From a virus: a stretch of DNA of 40,781 bases. The number at the start of each line of letters is the position of its first letter. Position 1 is the stretch's first letter. Below, piece after piece: positions 9,885-19,600 of this stretch. The position numbers were made by a program, and so were the translations under genes. The notes below the pieces were generated by a model, which saw only the letters and a program-made list of their open reading frames with translations, made no database searches and was not told the DNA's origin. Where the stretch lies: positions 1-40,781 of the IMG/VR virus record IMGVR_UViG_3300032073_006283. One strand, written 5' to 3'.

Positions 9885-9900
9885 GGAGTTAATATAATAT
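9885..9900 (+). promoter_or_regulatory. Ribosome-binding site of the gpL-like gene
   Basis: GGAG at 9885-9888 lies 12 nt before the ATG at 9901, in the only clear gap (23 nt) between tail genes in this half of the window. The spacer contains TATAAT (9893-9898), which matches a -10 box, but no good -35 box lies upstream, so I read it as an AT-rich leader and not as a proven promoter. Confidence 0.4.
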
Positions 9901-10935
9901 ATGTCTGATTCAAGTAAAAACGTTACCAAGGAGCTGCTAAAAATGCAGCCCGATTCGATGCTGGAATTTTTTGAGATTAACTTTAGCAATATTCAGTCAG
10001 ATTTTTCTATGCTTGAAAAGAGATATAATGTTAATTTTGGTACAGACGTTGAGCCTGTTTATAGGTTTACTTCTAATATAAATAACACTAACCCTATTTA
10101 CTGGCAGGGTAGACCTTATCAGCCTCTTCCATGTGACATGGATGGTCTGGAGGCTCCGTCTGACGGAAGGCTTCCTCGTCCAACCTTAAGAATCGCTAAT
10201 CCTAGCGGCCTGTTGTCTGCAATTGTCGCCTCCAATTACGACTTTCACGGATGCAAGGTAACCAGAAAGCGAACTTTCGCTAAATTTTTAGACGACGTAA
10301 ATTTTTTAGAAAATCCTACTTTGTATACTGATGTAGATGGAGTTGAGCGTAGCAGCGATAGGAATAAGACTTCTGGTGGATTGAATCCTTTTTCTGGAAA
10401 GGCGGATGAAAATGCTCATTTGCCTGAAGAGGTATATTATATACATCGAAAGGTTGTCGAGAATAAAGAGGTTTTAGAATTTGAATTGACTTCAATTCTT
10501 GAAATTCATGACGCTATATTTCCCGGAAGAACTTTAATGTCTGACTTTTGTTCGTTTCGCTACAGGCAGCCAGGCACTTGCAGCTATAATGGGTGCCCTG
10601 TTGAAAGCCATAAGGGAAAGAGGTTTTCTGAGCATGGTATTTATAAGTTTGAGGATAGAAAAGAGTGGTCAGTCGACGGATCTTACTCTAAGGGGGATTA
10701 TGTTTCTTGCGCAAGCTTAGCTGAACCTGATACTAAGCCGGTTTTTGTGTGCATGAAAGATCATGTGGCGCCTTCTCCGCTTCCTGCAATTAGTGAGGAG
10801 TACTGGTCTTTGGACGCCTGCCCAAAAACTTTAAGCTCGTGTCTAAAAAGATTCGGAGACAAGGCTCAAAACTCTGCAGGCAGCGCATTGAGGTTTGGCG
10901 GGTTTCCTTCTGTTGAGAATTATAAAAATGGATAG
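9901..10935 (+). CDS. gpL-like minor tail protein, Fe-S cysteine motif with inserted module
   Basis: A 344-aa protein resembling lambda gpL (Phage_tail_L family), a tail-tip protein that binds a [4Fe-4S] cluster through four cysteines. The conserved cysteine framework is visible as C217, C227 (in GTCSYNGC, with a further C232), C307 and C314 (CPKTLSSCLKRFG), and the family's C-terminal FGGFPS is present. Between the two cysteine pairs sits an extra ~45-residue aromatic module (~255-303, EWSVDGSYSKGDYV to YWSLD) of the type found in other tail proteins here. Lambda gpL is 232 aa, so this protein is long for the family. A GGAG lies 12 nt before the start. The end overlaps the JAMM gene by 8 nt. 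Family call strong; cluster binding inferred from the cysteines. Confidence 0.85.
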   Translation: MSDSSKNVTKELLKMQPDSMLEFFEINFSNIQSDFSMLEKRYNVNFGTDVEPVYRFTSNINNTNPIYWQGRPYQPLPCDMDGLEAPSDGRLPRPTLRIANPSGLLSAIVASNYDFHGCKVTRKRTFAKFLDDVNFLENPTLYTDVDGVERSSDRNKTSGGLNPFSGKADENAHLPEEVYYIHRKVVENKEVLEFELTSILEIHDAIFPGRTLMSDFCSFRYRQPGTCSYNGCPVESHKGKRFSEHGIYKFEDRKEWSVDGSYSKGDYVSCASLAEPDTKPVFVCMKDHVAPSPLPAISEEYWSLDACPKTLSSCLKRFGDKAQNSAGSALRFGGFPSVENYKNG

Positions 10936-11275
10936 CGTTCTTGACCTTGAGGTTTTGCAGTCTTGCGCTTGCCACGCTAAGCAAAATTCAGAAACTGAAG
11001 CGTGCGGGGTTGTTTTAAATTTTAAACCGAAAAGGTTTTTTGCTTTGCCTAATATTTTGAAAAGCGATCGCTCTTTTCAAGTAACTTCTAGGATCAATTT
11101 TATTAAAAGCAAAGTGTTTTGTGTATTTCATTCTCACCCGCTCGCTTCAGCTTATCCTTCTGATGCTGACATTTCTTGCTCTAGTCGTATTGGTATTCCT
11201 TATTTAATATACAGCGTGCTTTATGATAATTTTATTTACTTTGACTTAAAAAAGTGTATACCAGTTAAGGTATAA
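10928..11275 (+). CDS. gpK-like JAMM/Mov34 metallopeptidase, lacking NlpC/P60 half
   Basis: A 115-aa protein with a complete JAMM zinc-peptidase signature: Glu24 (ETEACG), His68 and His70 (HSHP), Ser78 and Asp81 in the H-x-H-x7-S-x2-D arrangement. Lambda gpK joins such a domain to a C-terminal NlpC/P60 cell-wall hydrolase; here only the JAMM half is present and the next gene starts at once. The ATG at 10928 was chosen because it puts the ETEACG strand at the usual place; an upstream in-frame TTG at 10895 would overlap gpL further. It starts 8 nt inside the gpL-like gene and ends 4 nt before the gpI-gpJ gene. It probably acts in tail assembly. Its substrate is unknown. Confidence 0.85.
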   Translation: MDSVLDLEVLQSCACHAKQNSETEACGVVLNFKPKRFFALPNILKSDRSFQVTSRINFIKSKVFCVFHSHPLASAYPSDADISCSSRIGIPYLIYSVLYDNFIYFDLKKCIPVKV

Positions 11276-11279
11276 GGTT

Positions 11280-14200
11280 ATGAAAAAGGTATTTTTACAT
11301 GGTTCTATTTCTGAGGGCGTCGGCGCTGAATGGGATCTGATGGTGGACTCACCGTCAGAGGCAATCAGGGCTATAAATTGTAATACCGATTCTAGATTTT
11401 TACAAAACCTTACCGACAGTCATCTAAGGGGAGAGGAGGTTGTGATTCTTAAAGTCAACAAAGAGTTTCGCAAGCTATCTGAAACTATCAATGAATCTGA
11501 GGAATTTGATGCTTCATTGTTTGACGATTTTCTTGTAAAGTCTTCGTATGAAATTGATGTGCAATCTGATTTTGATGAGTTACATATCATGCCTAAGGTT
11601 GACGGCGAAATTGTTATGGCTACAACCGCAATAGGTGCAATAGGCACTGCTCTGGCTTCTGTAAGCTGGGCGACTGTTGCATTTAGTATGGTTGCGGGCA
11701 TGATTGTTTCCGGCATCGCTGCTGCAATGTTTCCACCCGTGAAAACCAACGATCAAACAAAAAAAACAAAGTCTTACATGTTTGGGGGTCGAGAAAACAT
11801 AATGGAACAAGGTGGACCAGTGCCTGTTGGATATGGGCAGTTGAAAATTGGAAGCAGCACTCTATGTTTCTTCGGTCAAAGTAGGTTTTTACCTGGCAGC
11901 ATTGGTAATGATACTATAGAAAGCTACACCCAGTATCACATTCAAGACATGATTTCTGAAGGACCAATTGGTGGATTTTGTGACATTTCTGGTAATATAT
12001 TAAACAGTAAAAACGGTGGCAGTGGAGACATAAACTGGGATGATAATCAATTGATAAAATCTATATACGTAAACGACATGCCAATTAAGAACGCAAGCAA
12101 CGAAATGAATTTAATTCCCGCAGAAGATAATCCTGTGAGGCACCCCATCTTTTCGCTTGGCGGGCCCAATCCATCAACAAAAGTCTCTAGCGAACTCACT
12201 ATTCCGCCAAACTCTCGGGTTGAATACGAAAGTCGAGGGGCGGGATCTGCGCTTCCTGGTCCAAACGTAGGGATCTCAGGATTTTATCCAGAGTTTGTGT
12301 CTACAGCAGATGAAACGGCGGGTTCTAGATGGGGCAATGCAAAAGCTTATACCCACTCTATCACAGACAGGGACACAGGAATGGTTACTCTCGGAATATC
12401 TTCAGAGGGCCAGTATCATAACTGGACAGATCAAAGAGTCAGAAGAAGATTTTTTAGCCGCCGTGTGAAAGTTGACAAGGGAACCGATCCTGTTACGATG
12501 GCAGTTGCTGTACGCATGTTTGACGGAAAAAAATTTGTTCCACCTATTCTTTCAAGTAACGGAAACGTTTTAGAGGGAGTTGACGATGTTGGCGCAGCTG
12601 CAAGCGGTGAGCCGCAGACTACCAAGTATTATATCCAGGGAATATTAACCGACTCTGACGCAAGGCATCGAACCGGCAGGCCGAAACCTGTAGATGCTGA
12701 TCTTTTTAGGTTTTTTGTTTACGCATTATTTGAAGACGATAGGCAAATTGAGCAGGTTGATGAAGATACCTACAACTTGGGAGGCTTAAATTATACAAGA
12801 AAAGAAATGTTGTTTCTGTTTATAAATCGCGCTCAAGATTTCGTGGATTTTTTCTTGAGCTTGATTGGGTATTCTTACTTGGTAGACAACGCTTCTGATC
12901 CGGCATTGTTTGAAAACCATACTGCGCAAACCGTGTATTCAATGGGCGGAAACGGTTTGCCTGATGATATTTTTACTATCTATTTTGATCAGAACCAAAG
13001 GCTTGGTGGTCAAGGTCAGCAAGGTCATTTGAATCAGGAAAGAAATCCTTCCTTGAGCTCTATCGCTGTTCTTTTGGCAGGACTCAATGCTGAATCTAGT
13101 AGATTTGGCAGTAAGCGTATGTTTTTGAGGTTTTATCACGAAGTAATGACCTTTATAAAACACAAGGTTGTTGACGAAGATCTTACTCTTGGTTCCGACG
13201 GAATAATATATTCAACAAACAGAAAAGTTTATTACAAGCCCATCGACAGGGTGGAAAAACCCTCCATTACCGAACAAGAGAAGGCAAGTGGGCTGTGGCA
13301 TTATACTCCACCCGTTGAAGCCGATCCTTACGATGATGAGGAGGAGGATCAGGATGAATACTGGATGGTTGTCAATGCCAGTAAAACCATATCCGAAAGA
13401 AGATTCAAACTTTTACCCGAGAATGAACGTGGGGGTGCGAATGGTTATAGGCTATTTCATAAGGCCGGACACATTAAAAACCAAGGAATCGTAACCATCA
13501 AAGGAATAACAACTTCTCCAGCTTCTATAGATTATAGTTTTGTTATACCTTATATAGGGCCTGGCGAGGCAATATCTGTTCAGTGTATGAGATGTACGGC
13601 GGAAATTACGGATATACAACAAATGTCCACAACCTCCAAGCGTATGTCTTTAAAAACTATTCGACGCCACAAAACGATTGCCGGAAAACTTATGAGATTT
13701 GAGTACCCCAATACCGCATGGATCCAGACGTTTTGGGACTCGGTTAATTTTCAACAGAGTCCTAATAGAAATTATTTGGTAAAGCTTAAGAAAGTTGCTG
13801 TACCGCAAAACTACCATACAGAAACGAGGAGCTATATTGGCTCTTGGAACGGTCTTTTTAAAGGAGAGCCTGACCCAGATCAAGCAACATCAAGTTCGCA
13901 TGAAGACAGAAAGCTTAACGTTCCAGAAAAGTTTCTTGAGTGGACTGATAATCCTGCGTGGATATTACTGGATGTAATGCTGAATCAAAGGTTCGGAATT
14001 GGCAGGTTTGGGATGACGTTAACCGATATAGATATATGGCATTTATACGCTGCCGCAAAATTCTGCGACGAGCTTGTTGAGACAGGCTTGCCGCTGGAGA
14101 ATCCAAAAAGATATTTTGAAACATTTAACTATTCCAGAAAGAATGCAGCTCAAACCAAATACTTAGGTAGTAAGAATGAATATCTGCAGCCAGATTCGTT

Positions 14201-16679
14201 CTTCATAAGAATTTGGGGGAACAAGCTCAAAAACGAAATTCCTCGCGGAATATTTCTTGATGAGTATAACGATTCTGTTGGAGATTCTGGTTCTTCGGTT
14301 GGTAAATTTATTGCATTTTTTATGAGCGATGGATCTATTGAGAGAAGAAAAGTGCAGCGTGTGTTAGGTATAAAAAACGAACAAGAAACTCCTGATATAA
14401 TAATAGACGGCGATAATGTGGAGACTGAAGAAGGCGCGCAATATATTGAATTGTCTGGCCCTACTTTTATGAACAACAGCTCTACCGCGAAGGATACAGG
14501 TCGGACTGTTGGTTTTTGCTGTATGGAAAAAACCTATCCACTGGTAGAGCCAAGGTTTTCTTTGAACATATATTATAATCGACAGCAAAGAGCTTTAGAA
14601 ACCGTAAGAGAACTTGTTTCTCAATTTAAAACTGTCTTGAATTACGTTGGAGGTAGGATTTCATTTTCCACAGAGAAAAAGTCTGAGCCGTTAATGATGT
14701 TTACTGACGCTAACGTTTCTGTAGACGGCTTTGGTTATGCGGGAGTAGGAAGAAGTACTCGGGTCACTGCTGCAAAAATTAGGTACCTCGATAAATTTGA
14801 TGATTATAAATCCAAAGTAGAATACTATGAGGATCCCGGCGGAATTGATAAGTTTGGTTATATAGAAGAGGAGGTTGTTGCGTTGGGCTGCGCTTCCAGA
14901 GGTCAAGCCCAAAGGTTTGCTAAGTTTACGGTAGTCGCTCCAACTCTGGAAACTGAATTGGTGACTTTTACGACTGGAATGGAGGGCGCTCTGTTGATTC
15001 CTGGTTCAATTATAGAAGTGTCTGATAGCAGAAGGTTCGGAGAAAATGTAAACGGAAGAATTAAATCTGTGAGCCCCGAAGATCACTCGGTAAAAGTGGA
15101 TAAAATCATGTCTAACTTGAGCTTCTGGAATCCTCAGACTGGGTTAGATGATGATAGGGTTGAGCTGTGTGTTGTTACTCCTTCCGGATTTGAGGATGCA
15201 AATAAGTTGACTGAAAAAACTCAATCTCTGAAGGGAACGCCGGAATTTAATGGAGACGATCAGTTAGCATTGATTGCGAACGTGAGAAAAAGTCAGATGG
15301 TTTATTTTGATGGAAATATTTCCAGTAACAAGAGGGAGATTGTAGGCCTTGAGAAAAAAGAGCCTTTTTCGGTTAATAAATCTTCTGACTCGATTATTAA
15401 AAGCAATCACGGACTGTCTAATGGCGACCGTTTGAGGTTTTCTTCCTTTGGGGTTCTGCCTAAGTATGAGTATTCAGATGGTTCTGGAAACGTTATAGAA
15501 GAAAGGTTAAGTGAGCACCTGGAATATTTCGTCGTAGATATTGCTGATAGAGAGGCTTCTAATTCTTCGTTTAAGATATCCAAAACGTCTGGCGGGATAG
15601 CCCTAGACTTTATTGACCAAGGGTTTGCCATGAGAAAAACATTTAACTCTGACTCGGCAGTAGACGAGGGCGCAGAAATATCTGGCGGGGAACATTTTTA
15701 TAAAGTGCGACGCAGGGAAGATGTGAGGAGCTCAACGAGAGAAGCTTTAGATGCTATTATGGTTGGTTCTGTTTGGTCAATCAGGGGATTTAAGAAAGAT
15801 ATATTTTTGAGGCCAGAGTCTGTTTCTAACGAAATTAAAGAAAACTTTATTCTTCATGCGGGCGGTTTAGATGCTAAGCAGGTTAAGGGTGTGAATGGCT
15901 CTCGATTCTATTCTGAAAAAATTGGGGATTTTATGCTTTCAGGGTTTTCAGATACTACTGCAGGAGCTATGATTTCCATAAAACAAGTCGGCTCTCGCGG
16001 CGATGGATCGGTGTCATCTTCGGGTGGCTTGGGGTCTGTTTTGATTAACACAGCCAAATTCGCCGAGACCAGTCACGTCGATTTAATGACGTCTTTAAGG
16101 GAAGTCAAATTGGTTGACGCTTATACTATTGTTGTTACCGAAGGAAACCTTGCTACCACTTTGTACAGATCATCTCTGAATACTGATGTGTTTAGAGTTA
16201 TTGGAACGTCTCAAGCGGGCGTTGAAACATCAGGCGCTTCAAACGATTTGTATTTGTCTATACGAAATAAAACTTATCTTGTGAGGAAGGATGAGGGTCA
16301 TCACTATATCCGCCTTACTGGAATTAAGCCCACTCAGTCGCAGGTTGGTGAGTGGGTTGATGATTTAGCGGAATCTACGGTGCCTAATGCACAAGCCCCC
16401 ACAGCCCCTCCTCAAGACAGTATTGAAATTAGTATTGATGATTTTAGGAACGTGGGAAGAAGGCAGTATAGAATTAATAGTGTTATTGAAAATGGCTACG
16501 GAAAGTATGAAGTCAAGGGGTCAGAGTATAATCGAGAGAAATTTTCGATAATAGAAAACGAGATAAGTCTTAACAGACCAACCTTGCCGATACCACCTCA
16601 AGTTAGTATGGAAATTCCTTTGCCCCCTAAAGGTTTTAAGGTAAAAGACACAACGTATAGGGGGTTGATCAATGTCTAG
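11280..16679 (+). CDS. gpI-gpJ fusion, central tail-tip (host specificity) protein
   Basis: A 1799-aa protein. Residues ~1-110 look like the gpI ubiquitin-like domain (MKKVFLHGSISEGVG, SEAIRAI). A hydrophobic Ala/Gly/Val-rich segment follows at ~113-153, then the gpI-type G-x-PVPVGYG sequence (~175-190). The gpJ core begins with the hallmark IQDMISEGPIGGF (~222-234). Further gpJ landmarks are NPAWILLDVMLNQRFGIGRF (~890-910), a CDE motif near 930, and the segment with FSTEKKSEPLMMFTD (~1128-1142). In lambda, I and J are separate genes, and J forms the tail-tip hub that contacts the receptor. An acidic cluster (DDEEEDQDE) near 680 is distinctive. aaggtat-aagg precedes the ATG at 11280. The end overlaps the fibre gene by 8 nt, and gpJ C-terminal parts continue in that gene. 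Confidence 0.85.
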   Translation: MKKVFLHGSISEGVGAEWDLMVDSPSEAIRAINCNTDSRFLQNLTDSHLRGEEVVILKVNKEFRKLSETINESEEFDASLFDDFLVKSSYEIDVQSDFDELHIMPKVDGEIVMATTAIGAIGTALASVSWATVAFSMVAGMIVSGIAAAMFPPVKTNDQTKKTKSYMFGGRENIMEQGGPVPVGYGQLKIGSSTLCFFGQSRFLPGSIGNDTIESYTQYHIQDMISEGPIGGFCDISGNILNSKNGGSGDINWDDNQLIKSIYVNDMPIKNASNEMNLIPAEDNPVRHPIFSLGGPNPSTKVSSELTIPPNSRVEYESRGAGSALPGPNVGISGFYPEFVSTADETAGSRWGNAKAYTHSITDRDTGMVTLGISSEGQYHNWTDQRVRRRFFSRRVKVDKGTDPVTMAVAVRMFDGKKFVPPILSSNGNVLEGVDDVGAAASGEPQTTKYYIQGILTDSDARHRTGRPKPVDADLFRFFVYALFEDDRQIEQVDEDTYNLGGLNYTRKEMLFLFINRAQDFVDFFLSLIGYSYLVDNASDPALFENHTAQTVYSMGGNGLPDDIFTIYFDQNQRLGGQGQQGHLNQERNPSLSSIAVLLAGLNAESSRFGSKRMFLRFYHEVMTFIKHKVVDEDLTLGSDGIIYSTNRKVYYKPIDRVEKPSITEQEKASGLWHYTPPVEADPYDDEEEDQDEYWMVVNASKTISERRFKLLPENERGGANGYRLFHKAGHIKNQGIVTIKGITTSPASIDYSFVIPYIGPGEAISVQCMRCTAEITDIQQMSTTSKRMSLKTIRRHKTIAGKLMRFEYPNTAWIQTFWDSVNFQQSPNRNYLVKLKKVAVPQNYHTETRSYIGSWNGLFKGEPDPDQATSSSHEDRKLNVPEKFLEWTDNPAWILLDVMLNQRFGIGRFGMTLTDIDIWHLYAAAKFCDELVETGLPLENPKRYFETFNYSRKNAAQTKYLGSKNEYLQPDSFFIRIWGNKLKNEIPRGIFLDEYNDSVGDSGSSVGKFIAFFMSDGSIERRKVQRVLGIKNEQETPDIIIDGDNVETEEGAQYIELSGPTFMNNSSTAKDTGRTVGFCCMEKTYPLVEPRFSLNIYYNRQQRALETVRELVSQFKTVLNYVGGRISFSTEKKSEPLMMFTDANVSVDGFGYAGVGRSTRVTAAKIRYLDKFDDYKSKVEYYEDPGGIDKFGYIEEEVVALGCASRGQAQRFAKFTVVAPTLETELVTFTTGMEGALLIPGSIIEVSDSRRFGENVNGRIKSVSPEDHSVKVDKIMSNLSFWNPQTGLDDDRVELCVVTPSGFEDANKLTEKTQSLKGTPEFNGDDQLALIANVRKSQMVYFDGNISSNKREIVGLEKKEPFSVNKSSDSIIKSNHGLSNGDRLRFSSFGVLPKYEYSDGSGNVIEERLSEHLEYFVVDIADREASNSSFKISKTSGGIALDFIDQGFAMRKTFNSDSAVDEGAEISGGEHFYKVRRREDVRSSTREALDAIMVGSVWSIRGFKKDIFLRPESVSNEIKENFILHAGGLDAKQVKGVNGSRFYSEKIGDFMLSGFSDTTAGAMISIKQVGSRGDGSVSSSGGLGSVLINTAKFAETSHVDLMTSLREVKLVDAYTIVVTEGNLATTLYRSSLNTDVFRVIGTSQAGVETSGASNDLYLSIRNKTYLVRKDEGHHYIRLTGIKPTQSQVGEWVDDLAESTVPNAQAPTAPPQDSIEISIDDFRNVGRRQYRINSVIENGYGKYEVKGSEYNREKFSIIENEISLNRPTLPIPPQVSMEIPLPPKGFKVKDTTYRGLINV

Positions 16680-19600
16680 AATAAATATTCTTGCAACTTT
16701 TAAGATTCGAAGTCTTACGGACTCTTATTTTCTTGTTGGTACATCTGAAACCGGAGATTTTACCAGAAACCTTGGTACGGGAGAGCAGCTTTATGCGGGA
16801 GACATAACCCCCCTGCTTGAGGTTGGAGCTAATGGGTTACCCGTTAATGATGGAAAGACGTTGTTAGCTAACCACATTGAAGATGGCGTCTCGGTATCTG
16901 TTCCTGTGTCCCTTGGGGAGGAATTTGGGGACTTTATTATTAGGCTATACGCTGAAAATGAATTTGGTATTAGGTCTTCTTTTGTTGAGATCGAACAAAA
17001 TATTTTACCCGCTGATATAAGTGGGACTTTTCGGTTTCAGTCTTTGGATGTTGGAGAGATAGAGTCTGCGAAACCTTCTTATCGATCGTCCGTAAAAAGA
17101 CGAGCAAAGAAAACAAGCAACCTTTATATAAAAGAAAGCGAATTCATAGGAAAAAGTTTTCAGCTACAATTTTCTTTAAAGGCTAACGCTCGCTTGGCGG
17201 GCAATAAGGCTGGAAGGGTTTCTCCTAGTAATCCAATGTTTAGTCACTTCGAGGTTGAGTTCTATCAGTCTTGGGATGGTACTACCGCAGACGACAGCGG
17301 CTTAACTACTAAATTAAATATTCCAAATGATTGGTTGTATAGTGAAGAGAGATTAGGAAATTATACAGACTTTTCAATTTATTTAAATAAGCAATCTATT
17401 GTTGATTTGTATAGGCATAATAATATTGCTGATCAAGATAGAGAAATTATACTAAAGATAGTTGGTTATGATGTATTTTATAATATAGATCTTGATGCTA
17501 ATGGTGATCCTAAGGACGATCATAAGTTTACTGCTATTTCTGTGCTAGAGAATGATAAGCCTAGGTTAGACTCTGCCGACTTTGATTTGTTTGGGCAAAG
17601 CCTTGAGGTTAGTGTTCAGTCCTCTGATCCAGATCTTGATCATGGACAGATTAAACTTTTAAAATACAGGTCTGACGCTTCAGGCGGAACGTATAGCCTT
17701 CAGAGTTCTGAAAGGGTTCTTGTTCGTAGTATAACTACTGCTATTCAGGAGTGGCATTCTGATACTCATCCTAATTATTATAAATATATTATTGAAGTGC
17801 ATGACTCTTATGGGTTTGGCTCTTTTTATGCTGTTAGCAACGGAAGGATCAAGAGGGATGTCTCTGGTCACAAGGAATTTTTAACTGAGGAAACCGCTCT
17901 TGCTGAGACTCAGGTTTGGAGTTCTTATCTTCAAATAAGAAACCTGCGAGTCGTAGAAAGCGGAGTAACTCAAGGAGAAAATAAAGGAGCTTTTAATGTT
18001 AACTGGGAAATTGAAGACTCTTCAGGTAATACAGTAGACATTACAAAAGATCTTGATGGCAATGTAGCATATAAAATAAAATCAAATTATACGGTTAATA
18101 TTGTTGAAGGCTTTACTGCTAGCCTTGTGTGTCCTGGCGACTACACAGACGACCCTTCTTCTTTTCCTATTAGAGACGCCCAAGATCTAGATTATCTTAT
18201 TCCTTCTTCGGGAGGAGCAATAAACGGCGAGCCTATTGACGCAACCGTTGGGTCTTCGACCATCGATAAAGATGGAGTGAAAATTAAAGCTCAAAATAAA
18301 CTTCAGGTTTTTTCTGAAAGTTCGTTCGTTCTTACCAGGGGTCAAAATCAAAACTTATATAGAAGTTGGTTTAATGATCTTAATAAAAATAAAAGAAGGT
18401 CAGTTGACGGAACTTTTGATAAGGTTTTGCATGATCCTTTTAGAGTGGTATACGATGCGAGTTACGGAGGTACTATTACTGACTATGATGATGCATCTAA
18501 GGAAAGACATGTCGATGCTCAGAGAAAAGTCAAGGTTCGGGTTGAGCTTATAAATAAAAACAGCGAAACGGTTCACCTCATAGAATCGACAGGTTATAAT
18601 GCTCCTCCTGTGTTTCAGTTGGGAGGGTCTCGAGAGAATTCTGCCACGAACACACAAAGCTTGAACGACCAGGGTAATTCTAAGAATGATAATACTAGTG
18701 GGGGTAGTAATCACTCTGCTGTTGATGTGCAGGCTGGCCAAGCAAGATTTGAGCTTCCTCCTAACGAAAGAATACAATACGTTGAGATATTTAGACGCCC
18801 ACATGTAAAGCCTGATTTAGATGCTGCAGGAAGCGAGACAGATCCAATAACCTGCTATTCAGAAGTTTTTCAAGACAACTCAAACCCACAACAAGGCGGC
18901 CATTTTTACAACAAGCAGTCTACTGATTTTTATGTGCTGCCTGACGACGACAACTCTCAGCAGAAAATGCTTTTCAATTATGGAATTAATCCAGATAATG
19001 GGGAGCAGCAGTACGGCGGTGGAGACGGGTTTTATGTAAGAAGAGTTTCTTCTCTTGGCAACTCTTCGAAGCAGCCTATTGTTAATGGGATAAACATTGG
19101 CTCCACCGAGAACAATACTTCTTATCAAGATTTCCCTCCAATGCTCTGCGAAAATGGTCTGGCTAAAGATACCGTATATGATTACTTGATTGTTCCTTTT
19201 GATTTGTTTGGCAGCGGACAAGCAGAATTTTTTGAGGACGTAAAACCTGTTAGTCCTCATAGATATAGTCAGGACGAGCGAGGTGCGATAGGTACCCTTG
19301 ATTTTGACGCACCATCTGAACCCGTAGGGCTGAGGATTGGCGGCGCTAATAAAACTTTTCAGCTTAACTGGGGCGCTCCAATCGGTACTAGTGATTTAGA
19401 TTATTATAATTTGTATTATATTTTGGATAATCGTGATCATACTCAAATGTTTCATGGTTTGCAGGGAAGCGATCCTATCACGAAAGGAACAAACACTACA
19501 GGTGGAAATGTCCAGGAAGATATAATTAATTTTAGCACAGAAGGATATGTATATGGTGAGTCTGATTTTCTTGAGCAAGATTTTAATTTTAAAGATGCCA

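Noticed and set aside
9893-9898. TATAAT before the gpL-like gene as a promoter
   Set aside because: The hexamer is perfect but no acceptable -35 box lies 16-18 nt upstream, and the gene is in a tightly packed tail series.
10895-10927. Earlier TTG start for the JAMM protein
   Set aside because: It would add 11 residues that are not part of the fold, and the ATG at 10928 gives the expected distance to the ETEACG strand.
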